A program made the position numbers and the translations under genes. Of a stretch of DNA of 64,000 nt, positions 17,429-25,460 are shown piece after piece. The DNA lies in NCBI RefSeq assembly GCF_000186865.1, contig NW_008705561.1, forward strand, positions 1,431,985 to 1,495,984. The letters run 5' to 3'. Source of the stretch: Aureococcus anophagefferens. Lineage: Eukaryota > Sar > Pelagophyceae > Pelagomonadales > Pelagomonadaceae. The notes below the pieces were generated by a model. The model ran no database searches. It was not told the origin of the DNA and saw nothing but the letters and a program-made list of their open reading frames with translations. Numbering within the stretch: position 1 is the first letter of the stretch; each line of letters begins with the position of its first letter.

Positions 17429-18721
17429 ATGGGCGCGCCGCCCGCGGGCTACCCGTGCCCGCCCTGGGAGCTGAGCGAGCGGCCCGTCGACCATGCGGGC
17501 CAGGTCCACGACCACTACCCGGCGCGCGGCGCGCCCGTGAGCTACCGGCTCAAGGACCGGGCGCCGGCGCTGCACGAGTCCATGGCCTACGTCGCGGCGC
17601 TGGGCGGCGACGGCGCGTCGCCGGCGCTGCTCTACCGCGGCGACGAGCCCGCGTCGCCGCCGCGCGACCCGGCCGCGGACGACACGGCGCGCGGCGACCT
17701 CGAGCTGTCCCTGGTCTTCGAGTCCGACGCGGCGATGCGCATGGTCGCGGAGCTCAAAGCCGCGGTCGCGGCCGCGGCCGCGAGCCTGCGCGACGGCGAC
17801 GGCGACGGGGACGCGCCGGCGGCGTCGACGCGCGGGCGCGCCGCGACGCTCAACGTCTACGAGGTCGTCATCGACCAGGACGGCGCGCTGGGCCTCGGCC
17901 TCCGGGAGACGCCGGGCCCGCCGCGGACGTTCGTCGTCAGCGAGGTCGGCGACAACCTGCCGGCCTGCGACGCGGGGATCCTCGTCGGCGACCAGGTCGC
18001 GGCGGTCAACGGCGAGCCGCTCGACGGCTTCACGTTGGACGACGTGCGCCACGTCATCGCCGGCGCGGACCGGCCGCTGCGCCTGAGCCTCCTGCGCAGC
18101 GAGGCCGCGCCGCCGCCGCCGGCGCCCGCGGCGGCGTCGCCGGCGCCCCGGTCGCCGCCGCCGGCGGCGGCGGCGCCCGCGCCGGAGCCCGCGGGCCGCG
18201 ACCCGGGCACGTACGACGCGACGATCCCGCGGCCGGGGCCCCTGGGCCTGCGCCTGGAGCAGCACACGGTCAACGGGAAGCACGTCATCGCCGTCGTCCA
18301 CGTCAAGCCCGGGGGGCAGTCCGACGCCGCGGGCATCGTCGTCGGGAGCCGCCTCGTCGGCGTCAACGGCGACGGCGTCTCGAACCGGCCCGCGTCGTCC
18401 GACAACGACCCCTACCGCCTCCTCGGCGTCGCCAAGGACGCCGACGAGTCCGCCATCCGCAAGGCCTACAAGAAGACGTCGCTGAAGACGCACCCGGACC
18501 GCGGCGGCCGCAAGTCGCTCTTCGTCGCCGTCAACAAGGCCTACGCGGTCCTCGCGGACGAGCAGACGCGCCGCGACTACGACACCTGCGCCGACTCCGT
18601 CGACTTCGACAAGGCCATGACCTTCATCAAGAACTCGCCGCGGCCGCTGACGCTCCAGCTCGTCCGACCCGTCGAGAAGGAGCCGGAGGACGAGGAGGAG
18701 GACGAGGAGGAGTCGACGTAA
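17429..18721 (+). CDS. Two-PDZ protein with a J domain nested in PDZ2
   Basis: 430 residues. PDZ1 is about 142-226 (ALGLGLRETPG, DAGILVGDQVAAVNGEPL, LDDVRHVIAGADRPLRLSLL). PDZ2 begins near 260 (GPLGLRLEQ, GIVVGSRLVGVNGDGVSN) but is interrupted at the point where its last helix should start by a complete J domain at about 322-388 (PYRLLGVAKDADESAIRKAY, HPDRGG, YAVLADEQTRRDYDTC). The PDZ2 helix and last strand then resume as FDKAMTFIKNSPRPLTLQLV. The HPD is intact. An acidic tail ends the protein. The start is the first ATG after the upstream stop; no intron is needed. It links Hsp70 recruitment to PDZ ligand binding by inference. Confidence 0.85.
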   Translation: MGAPPAGYPCPPWELSERPVDHAGQVHDHYPARGAPVSYRLKDRAPALHESMAYVAALGGDGASPALLYRGDEPASPPRDPAADDTARGDLELSLVFESDAAMRMVAELKAAVAAAAASLRDGDGDGDAPAASTRGRAATLNVYEVVIDQDGALGLGLRETPGPPRTFVVSEVGDNLPACDAGILVGDQVAAVNGEPLDGFTLDDVRHVIAGADRPLRLSLLRSEAAPPPPAPAAASPAPRSPPPAAAAPAPEPAGRDPGTYDATIPRPGPLGLRLEQHTVNGKHVIAVVHVKPGGQSDAAGIVVGSRLVGVNGDGVSNRPASSDNDPYRLLGVAKDADESAIRKAYKKTSLKTHPDRGGRKSLFVAVNKAYAVLADEQTRRDYDTCADSVDFDKAMTFIKNSPRPLTLQLVRPVEKEPEDEEEDEEEST

Positions 18722-18892
18722 GGGTCGGGTTTTAAAAACGGGGTGTCTGGTGGCATTTTTTTTTTTGAGGACTTCGGGCGGAGTTACGGCCGGATCGAGG
18801 GCCTCGTTCAACGACTGCACGTGATGTGCACTTGAACAGAAATTGCGACGATCGATCCGATGGGACCCGATCTCCAAACGAAAACCTCAGCG

Positions 18893-19771
18893 ATGCGCTC
18901 ACCTCGCCTTTTCTGCATCGCCGCCGCGCTGCTCGCGACCGCCGCCGCCGGCGCCGGCGCGGAGACGACCACGACCTATCCGCACGTCGCCTGGAAGAGC
19001 GCCAACGCGGCCATCGACCACGCCGTCCTCATGATGACCATGGGCGACCACAACCAGAGCGCGCACATCTTCTCCTGGGCCGTCGCGGACCAGGACCAGG
19101 CGCCGTCGCTCGTGCTGCAGCACGCGCAGGTGCTCTACCTCGCGGGGCGCTACGACGACGCGATGGACGCGCTCGTCGCGGTCCTCGAGACGGTCCCCGG
19201 CCAGGTCGAGCACCTCCTCTTCTACGTCGCCGCGGCGACGCGGCGCGGCGGCGACGAGTTCGAGAAGGCGCGCGAGGTCGCCCAGCAACACTACATCACG
19301 AGCTTCTCGTCGCCGTGCACGGGCGCGATCCACGGCCTCTTCCTCGAGGGCAAGGACGTGCCCCAGTCGTGCGGCGACAACCCCAAGCGCGGCGGGTTCA
19401 TGGCGCTCTACTACCGCGCGCTCTACACCGACGCCAGCCACTACGAGGGCACCGGCGAGTTCCTCCGCGAGGCGCTGGACCACCCCTACGCGCGCGACCG
19501 ACCGAACGACTTCCGCGTCCGCGCGGCGCGCGCGCACGCGATCGAGCGCGAGGCCTGGCGCGTCGAGGACTGCCCCTGCGACGACGACGCGACGTGGGTC
19601 GACAAGTACGGCGAGCACTGCGCCGCCCACGCGGGCTTCGACTGCCTGCGCTACCACCTGAGCTTCGTGCACGAGTACTCCATGGACGACCAGGACGCCA
19701 TGCTCGACAAGTGCCCCCGGTCCTGCAACCTCTGCGCGGTCGACTGCCGGAAGACCAGCGGCGAGCTGTAA
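18893..19771 (+). CDS. Secreted TPR-like protein with C-terminal ShKT-like domain
   Basis: 292 residues from the ATG at 18893, which places a good signal peptide (RLFCIAAALLATAAAGAGA) at the N-terminus; an upstream ATG at 18860 would bury it. Residues 30-200 are TPR-like helices (SLVLQHAQVLYLAGRYDDAM and following). The last 60 residues are Cys-rich: CPCDD, HCAAHAGFDCLRYH, DKCPRSCNLC, with ShKT-like spacing. Such modules are common on secreted stramenopile proteins and prolyl-hydroxylases. The last codons lie in a tandem duplication shared with the convergent gene. Confidence 0.7.
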   Translation: MRSPRLFCIAAALLATAAAGAGAETTTTYPHVAWKSANAAIDHAVLMMTMGDHNQSAHIFSWAVADQDQAPSLVLQHAQVLYLAGRYDDAMDALVAVLETVPGQVEHLLFYVAAATRRGGDEFEKAREVAQQHYITSFSSPCTGAIHGLFLEGKDVPQSCGDNPKRGGFMALYYRALYTDASHYEGTGEFLREALDHPYARDRPNDFRVRAARAHAIEREAWRVEDCPCDDDATWVDKYGEHCAAHAGFDCLRYHLSFVHEYSMDDQDAMLDKCPRSCNLCAVDCRKTSGEL

Positions 19772-19854
19772 CATGCTTCGCGGTACTGGGCGCGCGCGTG
19801 CCGGAAGACCGGTGGCGAGCTGAGCTGCAATCTTAGCGGTACTGGGCGCGCGCG
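19745..19854. repeat. Imperfect tandem duplication (~55 bp) spanning two convergent 3' ends
   Basis: Copy 1 is 19745-19798 and copy 2 is 19799-19854. Both start with a tgccggaagacc block and end with cggtactgggcgcgcgcg. Copy 1 supplies the last codons and stop of the plus-strand gene; copy 2 supplies the last codons and stop of the minus-strand TTL gene. Confidence 0.85.
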
Positions 19855-21671
19855 TGCAGGGGCACGAGGCCCGCGACGGCGGCGGACCGCGCGAAGTCGT
19901 CCTCCCGGAGCGCGGCGACGAAGTCCCCAAAGTCCTCCCGGACCGCGCTCTCCTTGGGCGCAGCGTGGACGCCGAGGACGCGCGGCGCGAGGCTCGCCGT
20001 CACGACGAGGTCCGCGGCGTAGACCGCGGCCCGGGGCCCCGCGCCGCCGCGGAGCGCGTCGGGCGCCAACGCCGCGAAGACCGCGCCGAGCGCACCGGCC
20101 GCCTTGGCGAAGAGCGCGCCAAAGTCCCGGGCGCCGAGGCGCGCCTCCAGATCCGCGACCGTCGCCGGCAGCTTCGAGGTCTGCGGTCTCGCGACGTGGG
20201 ACGCGTCGTCGTCCGCGTCCGCGTCGTACGCCCGGGTCGCGTAGCGGCAGAGGCCCGCGGGGTGGAGGAACGCGCGCCGCGCGCCGCGCGCGTCGCGCGA
20301 GAGGAAGACGTACAATCGCAGACTCAGGCGCCGGCCGTCCACGGTGAACGCCGACGGCTCGTAGGCCTGGACGAGCGCGTAGCCGGCTCGGCGCGCGCCC
20401 AAGACGGCGTCGCGGTCCCGCGCGCGCCTGAGGCCCTTGCGGTTGCCGCGGCCGTTGCGGAGCACGTAGGCGTCGCCCGCGCGGAACTCGCGCGCGAGCA
20501 GCGCGGCGTCCTTGGGGTCCGTGAGCACGTAGGTCGCGGGCGTGAGCGTCGCCGCGGCCGCGCGGCCGTACTTCCCCGCGAGGGACCGCCAGAGCTGGGC
20601 GCCCGGCACGGCCCGGGCGACGACCTGGGCGGGCGTGCCCGGCGGCGCGACCGACGCGCCGGCCCGCGGCGACGACGTCGCGTCGACGGCGACGAAGCCC
20701 GCGGGCACGTCGCGGACGTCCGCGCCGCGGTGGAGCTCCGCGCTGAGGTCGTTAAAGTCGGCGATGAGCCGCTGCTTCAGCGCGAAGTCGCCGGCGTCGG
20801 CGGCTTTTAGATTGGGGAAGACCTGGACCTCGATGACGAGCGGCTTGAGCGCGCCCGTGAACAAGAAATCCACGCCGAAGATCATCGTCCGAGCTTGTTG
20901 GCTCCCGACGGCCTCGGCCCGGCAGATCTTCGACCGCGCGGCCCCGAAGACGTCGCCGAGCGCCCGCCGCATGGACGCGAAGAGCGTCTCCGGCGAGCCC
21001 CCCCGGTCCGCGACCGCGGGCCCCAGCTCCGCGACGGTCTGCGGCAAGTTCGCCGATTTGTGCCTGTTGTGCATCGTCGCGTGCATCGTCGCCGTGACGC
21101 GCGCGGCGTCGTCGTCGGCGTCCTCGTCGTAGTCCGCCGTGGCGTAGAGGCACTTGGCGTCCTTGTAGAGGTAGGCCGTCGGCCGGTGGCGGCCGTCGCA
21201 GGCGACGACGAGCCAGGCCCGCACGTTCACCTTGCGCCGCTCGACGGTGAGCACGTCGCGCGCGTAGACCTGGGCGATGCCGTAGCCCTCCTTCCGCGCG
21301 TTGAGCACGAACGTCAGATTGTCCGTCACGCGGATGCCCTCGCGCCGGCTCTTGAGCACGTTCTTGCACACGTAGCGCGACGTCGGCGCGTGCTCCGCCT
21401 TGAGCAGGGCGACGTCCGCCGGGTCCGTCAGGTTGTACGTCAGCGGCATGAGCTCGGCGGCCCGGTCGCGGCCGTAGGCGCGCCGGAGCGACGTCCAGAG
21501 CTTGCCCTTGTTGCCGATGGCGTTCATGCCGAGCAGGTTGTCGACGCGCGTCGTCGCCCCGAGGACCTTCGGCGAGGCCCGTCTCGTCGCGGCGGCGCCG
21601 CGCGCCGGCGGCGACCGCGACGCGGAGGTGCGCACCATGCACGCCACTGTGATGACGGTGCGCATGGCCAT
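19833..21671 (-). CDS. Double tubulin-tyrosine-ligase-like (TTL) domain protein, degenerate
   Basis: 612 residues with two tandem TTL-like halves (about 40-310 and 345-600). Each half has the entry 'LTDPxDxALL', an Arg/Gly loop, AQVYARDVLTVERRKVNVR or its equivalent VQAYEPSAFTVDGRRLSLR, and an YLYKDAKCLYAT strand. In half 1 the Mg-binding ExN triad is EVQ (LVIEVQVFPNL). In half 2 it is lost (VLGVHAAPK). ATP-grasp ligation is therefore doubtful, especially for half 2. The chosen start gives MAMRTVITVACM, a possible leader; an open frame continues upstream to 21770 over short direct repeats without clear domain content. Confidence 0.65.
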   Translation of the reverse strand: MAMRTVITVACMVRTSASRSPPARGAAATRRASPKVLGATTRVDNLLGMNAIGNKGKLWTSLRRAYGRDRAAELMPLTYNLTDPADVALLKAEHAPTSRYVCKNVLKSRREGIRVTDNLTFVLNARKEGYGIAQVYARDVLTVERRKVNVRAWLVVACDGRHRPTAYLYKDAKCLYATADYDEDADDDAARVTATMHATMHNRHKSANLPQTVAELGPAVADRGGSPETLFASMRRALGDVFGAARSKICRAEAVGSQQARTMIFGVDFLFTGALKPLVIEVQVFPNLKAADAGDFALKQRLIADFNDLSAELHRGADVRDVPAGFVAVDATSSPRAGASVAPPGTPAQVVARAVPGAQLWRSLAGKYGRAAAATLTPATYVLTDPKDAALLAREFRAGDAYVLRNGRGNRKGLRRARDRDAVLGARRAGYALVQAYEPSAFTVDGRRLSLRLYVFLSRDARGARRAFLHPAGLCRYATRAYDADADDDASHVARPQTSKLPATVADLEARLGARDFGALFAKAAGALGAVFAALAPDALRGGAGPRAAVYAADLVVTASLAPRVLGVHAAPKESAVREDFGDFVAALREDDFARSAAVAGLVPLHARAQYR

Positions 21672-21677
21672 GGGCAG

Positions 21678-21725
21678 CCTTCTCGCCGGCAGGCTGCCCT
21701 TCTCGCCGGCAGCCTTCTCGCCGCC
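21678..21725. repeat. Short direct repeats upstream of TTL gene
   Basis: The word cttctcgccgg recurs three times at roughly 17-20-bp spacing just 5' of the TTL start codon. It may be simple slippage or a repeated regulatory word. No function can be assigned. Confidence 0.6.
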
Positions 21726-21930
21726 TATCGATGCGCGCCCACGATGCGTGGTCTCGATCCGGCTGCCCATCGCGATCCGACGATCCGGAATCCCGGATTC
21801 TTGGCTTCAGCATCTCTTCAAGATCGCGAATGATCATAATGAGCATGGCGGGCAGCAATCGAACGATCTAGGCCGGTGCCGCCAATTCAGACCAGCTTTT
21901 GTGAGACGATCCGGCAGCTCGCCCAGTCGC

Positions 21931-22336
21931 ATGATGCAGAAAGCAGGGAAGAAGAAAAAGAAGAAGGCGGTGGTGGTGGACGAACACGAGGAGAACGATT
22001 TTCAAGCGAACCTGCCCCTGTGGTCGGACAAGGTCGGCAAGACTTGGGAGTGGCGAAAGAAGAAACTCCTCAATTCGGAATGGAAGACCATCGAGATGCG
22101 GAGCGACGAGAACCATACGTGCGTGGTGCGAGAAGGAGTCAAGAAAGACGTCAAGGAGGAGCGCGAGTACTCCTGGCAAGTCCTGCCCAACAACTCGTTC
22201 TGGGGGGACACGAGCGGCGGCATCGCCCTCTTCTTCGAACCGCCCGACGATAATGGCTTTGGGACCTACCATGTGCTTGAGCCGCCAGCAGTTCGAGGAG
22301 CAGTACCCGGCCGAGGTGAATTCGTCGTTGCATTAA
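21931..22336 (+). CDS. Small lysine-rich orphan; 3' end unresolved
   Basis: The ATG opens a lysine run (KKKKKK), then HEENDFQANLPLWSDK, WEWRKKKLLNSEWKT and YSWQVLPNNSFWGDT, a plausible small folded domain with many Trp. Codon use is visibly less GC-rich than in the neighbours. The frame then runs on without a stop into the antisense of the Myb gene, which is not credible. A +1 shift near 22265-22271 gives a short acidic end (QQFEEQYPAEVNSSLH) and a TAA at 22334. A small intron, an indel or a real frameshift could explain this. Not recognised. Confidence 0.45.
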
Positions 22337-22449
22337 CTGTCCGTTGCTACGATGCCGAACGCGAATGTTGCACAGTCGCTGGGGCGCGGTTACTCGACTT
22401 CGTCACTCCGGACGGGGGGGCGAGCCGCTGGAGCCGGCGCGGCCCCGCC

Positions 22450-23188
22450 TCAGCGCTGGGGCGACGCCGGCGGCGGCGGTCCGTCCGCCGCGGGCGCGCC
22501 GTTGAGGTCGCCGATCGGGTTGTTGAGGAACATGGTGTTGACCTCGACGGGGAAGGGCGGCGTCTTGGCGTCGAGCTGCTCGAGGAGCGCGAAGGTCGCG
22601 GCGACGTTGTCGTTGAACTTCTTCATGAGCGGGATGTTGTCGACGAGGCTGATTTTCTGGAGGTTCTCGCGCATGTCGGAGATGACCGCGACGTTCTCCT
22701 GCAAAATGGCCGACGCGCGGCGGTCGAGCTCCGCGTGTCGCTCGCTGCCGAGGCGCGCCGACTCCAGGGCCTAAGGAAAACGTCGCTCGGGCTCCGCGGT
22801 TCCGGAAGCGTTTCGCGCGAGGCGGGCGCCGGCGCGCGCGGGGCTGCCCGAGGACGCGTCGAAGGCGGCGCCGCGCTTCTGCGGGTCGAGCGTCAGCGCG
22901 CGCAGGCGCGCACCTGCGCGGGGCCGAGGGTCGCGCGGCGCCGCGGCCGACGGGAGCGCGGGCGCCGCCGGACGCGCCGACGTCGCGGATCGTCTTGTTC
23001 GGCAGCCGCGCGGCGATCTTCGCGCACTGCGACACGATGGAGTAGGACGAGCTCGGGTACTGGACGAGGGTCTCCTCGAGCCGCTTCTGCTCCTCCTCGG
23101 TCCAGCTCTCCGGGGGCGCGATCTGCACGAAGGGCGTCATCGGCGCCGCGTTCGGCGGCGCGAACTGGGGCCGGGTTTGCTGGAGCAT
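22450..23188 (-). CDS. Myb/SANT-like protein of the plant conserved type (three exons)
   Basis: Exon 1 (23188-22978) holds a Myb/SANT helix set, ESWTEEEQKRLEETLVQYP, then IAARLPNKTIRDV. Exon 2 (22913-22858) continues ARLRALTLDPQKRG, matching 'DKTVRDVALRxRWM' of the plant family. Exon 3 (22770-22450) has a coiled segment ILQENVAVISDMRENLQ and ends PPFPVEVNTMFLNNPIG, like the plant family's 'MPPLPVSxNxxLANxILP' end. Both introns (22977-22914, 22857-22771) fit in frame only with GC donors and AG acceptors. Nuclear, DNA- or histone-binding by family. It shares a 204-bp divergent promoter with tubulin cofactor C. Confidence 0.7.
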
Positions 23189-23392
23189 GGGCGGCGGAGC
23201 GCTTGCCGAGCGTTTGAGGCCCCTCGGGGCGGGCCCGGGCGACGGTGGCTGTCTGCAAAAAGCACGACGCGATGCACCAGACCGTCCAGACGCGATCAGG
23301 AGCCATCAAAAGGCTTGAGGTTTGGCGAGCTGTGGACGTTGCTGTGGCATTACCAACCCCTCCGCCGCGCAGCGGCGGCGCGCGCAACGAAG

Positions 23393-24433
23393 ATGGCGTC
23401 GCAACAACTCTCCTCGGACCTCGAGAATATGGACGTCAACGAGGAGAGTTCGGACTTCGCCAAGAAGTCGGCGGCGCGCCACAAGGCGATGAAGGCCAAG
23501 TGGGCGACGCACAAGTCGGAGGTCTCCGGCCCCGTCGAGGAGACGTCGTCCCACTTCTGGGCGAGCTTCGGCCCCGACGCCGCCGACGCCAAGGCGCGCG
23601 CCGTCGCCGCGACGAGCGTCGACGAGGTCAAGGCCCTCGAGCTCCTGGCGACGGCCCTGCGCGAGCGCGCGGCGGCGGCGGCGTCGTACCTGAGCCCCTA
23701 CGACATGAAGCGGTCCGCGGCGGACATCAAGGACGCCGCGGACGCCATCGCCGCGGCGAAGCAGCGCCTCGCGCCGCGGAAGAAGTTCGGCTTCCGCAAG
23801 GGCGCCGTGAAGACCGTCGAGGCCGCGGCGGCGGCCGCGCCCGCGCGGACGACGGAGCGCGAGGTCAGCGGCGCGAAGGCGCGGCCCGCGGGCCCGGGCT
23901 TCGCGGGCCTCAAGGATCAGGTCTTGGTCTTCGCGGACGCCGCCGACGAGCTGAACCTCGAGGACCTGGAGCGCTGCGTCGTGTTCTGCGCGAAGCCGCT
24001 CCTCGCGCTCCGGCTACTCAACGTGCGCGACACGCACGTCTTCGCGCAGGCCGTGAGCGGGCCCTGCTACTGCATCAAGGCGTCGGGCTGCGTCGTCCGC
24101 GCCGCCGCGCGCCAGTTCCGCATCCACGACACGCGGTCGACGACCTTCCACGTCGCCGCGGCGAGCCCGCCCATCGTCGAGGACTGCGGCGACCTCGCGT
24201 TCGCGCCCTACGCGGCGACGTGGGACGGGTCGCGCCCCGCCTTCGACGCCGCGGCGCCGCCGACGGAGTTCGCCGTCGACCCGGCGGCCTGGCGCAACGT
24301 CAAGGACTTCAAGTGGCTCAAGGCCGAGCAGAGCCCGAACTGGCGCCTCCTCGGCGAGGACGCCTACGGCGACGTGCCCGACCGCGCCCGGGCCCAGGCC
24401 GCGGAGCTCGGCCTCGCGCTCCTCCAGCCCTAG
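23393..24433 (+). CDS. TBCC: Tubulin-binding cofactor C
   Basis: 346 residues. The N-terminus is helical (spectrin-like bundle, about 20-140), as in TBCC. The C-CAP/RP2-type beta-helix runs from about 180 to 300: LLNVRDTHVFAQAVSGPCYC, CVVRAAARQFRIHDTRSTTF, PIVEDCGDLAFAPY, ending NWRLLGEDAYGD. The catalytic arginine of TBCC falls in the 'QxRxHD' strand and is present as RQFRIHDTR. It acts as a tubulin GTPase-activating protein in the folding supercomplex. The start is the first ATG in good context; the frame upstream overlaps the divergent gene. Confidence 0.9.
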   Translation: MASQQLSSDLENMDVNEESSDFAKKSAARHKAMKAKWATHKSEVSGPVEETSSHFWASFGPDAADAKARAVAATSVDEVKALELLATALRERAAAAASYLSPYDMKRSAADIKDAADAIAAAKQRLAPRKKFGFRKGAVKTVEAAAAAAPARTTEREVSGAKARPAGPGFAGLKDQVLVFADAADELNLEDLERCVVFCAKPLLALRLLNVRDTHVFAQAVSGPCYCIKASGCVVRAAARQFRIHDTRSTTFHVAAASPPIVEDCGDLAFAPYAATWDGSRPAFDAAAPPTEFAVDPAAWRNVKDFKWLKAEQSPNWRLLGEDAYGDVPDRARAQAAELGLALLQP

Positions 24434-24447
24434 AAGATCTAAATTTA

Positions 24448-25230
24448 TCAGCCGAGCCAGCCCTGGAGCTCCTGGGCGTCCCGCGCGACGTCGGCGACGC
24501 GCGCCGGCCGCGCCCACACCGTCCCGAGGCGCTTCTTCGCCTTCATCTGGCCCACGCGGCCGCCGCGCTTCGCGACGTGGCGGCTGTCCGTGTACATGAC
24601 CTCGACGGCGTCGTCGGCCCAGTGGACGTAGTCCGGCGAGAAGTAGGCCGCGAGGTCCGCCGCGAACTCGACGCACTCGCGCGGCGCCTTCGAGAGCGAG
24701 CGGTCCATGGACGCGCGCAGGAGCACGCGCGACCCGCGGCCCTCGACGGCCTGGAACCAGAGGTCCGCGCCGCGGCTCACCTTGCGCAGCGTCTCGTCGG
24801 AGAACGACTTGCGGCCCACGAGGCACGGCACGCCCCGCGGGCCCTCGACGACGAGGCCGTCGAAGCCGCTCGGCCGGCCCCACTGGTTCGTCGCCATGGC
24901 CTCGACGTCGAAGGTCTCGAGCCGCTCCGAGAGGCCCGCGGCCTCGAGGTCTCGCGCTTCGACGTCCGCGACGTTCTCCAGCAGCGCCGCGAGCCTCGCC
25001 TCCGCCGCGTCGACGTCCGCGAGGCGCGCCGGCACGACGGCCAGCGCCTTGTCGTCCGCGCCGGCCTTGGCGAGCTGGCCCTCGAGCGCGACGCGCTTCC
25101 GGCGCTGGCCCTCGAGCGCCTCCTGCAGCACGCCGCGCACGAGCCGCCGCTCGAGCGCGAGGCCGCGCACCTGCGCGAGCGACGAGACGACGAGGACTTT
25201 CAGGAGTCGCGCGTGCAGCGCGGCGGCCAT
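24448..25230 (-). CDS. Short NFACT-R (DUF814) domain protein
   Basis: 260 residues; an N-terminal helical hairpin (RRLVRGVLQEALEG, with basic coiled coil) precedes the NFACT-R core. The core shows VGRKSFSDETLRKVSRG, DLWFQAVEGRGSRVLLRA, RECVEFAADLAAYFS, VEVMYTDSRHVAKRGG and RLGTVWARP. This is the RNA-binding part of the Rqc2/RqcH family. NFACT-N, which binds tRNA and ribosome in full-length members, is absent, so this is the stand-alone eukaryotic version often predicted in organelles. The N-terminal MAAALHARLLKVLVVSS looks like a transit peptide. Function in quality control is inference. Confidence 0.8.
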   Translation of the reverse strand: MAAALHARLLKVLVVSSLAQVRGLALERRLVRGVLQEALEGQRRKRVALEGQLAKAGADDKALAVVPARLADVDAAEARLAALLENVADVEARDLEAAGLSERLETFDVEAMATNQWGRPSGFDGLVVEGPRGVPCLVGRKSFSDETLRKVSRGADLWFQAVEGRGSRVLLRASMDRSLSKAPRECVEFAADLAAYFSPDYVHWADDAVEVMYTDSRHVAKRGGRVGQMKAKKRLGTVWARPARVADVARDAQELQGWLG

Positions 25231-25460
25231 GTGGGTTGCGAGGCGTTGCGTGCAAGGCGTTGAGACGTTCGGTGCGCTACGAGACGCTGCGTTGCAAGGC
25301 GGGTGAACGATATCGGGCTTAGCAATGCGTGCCAACTCAGCAATCCATGCTTTCCTCGACACGATTCACCACGGCTCGTTGACCTCAAGAAGCCCACGTC
25401 GTCGACAAATGCACCGCCGGCCTAATCATGTTTCCAAGCGACCCAAAAACAACAGCAAAG

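Noticed and set aside
21868..22272. Minus-strand leucine-rich 134-residue frame
   Set aside because: It is the antisense of the Lys/Glu/Trp-rich plus frame; the start codon context and composition favour the plus strand.
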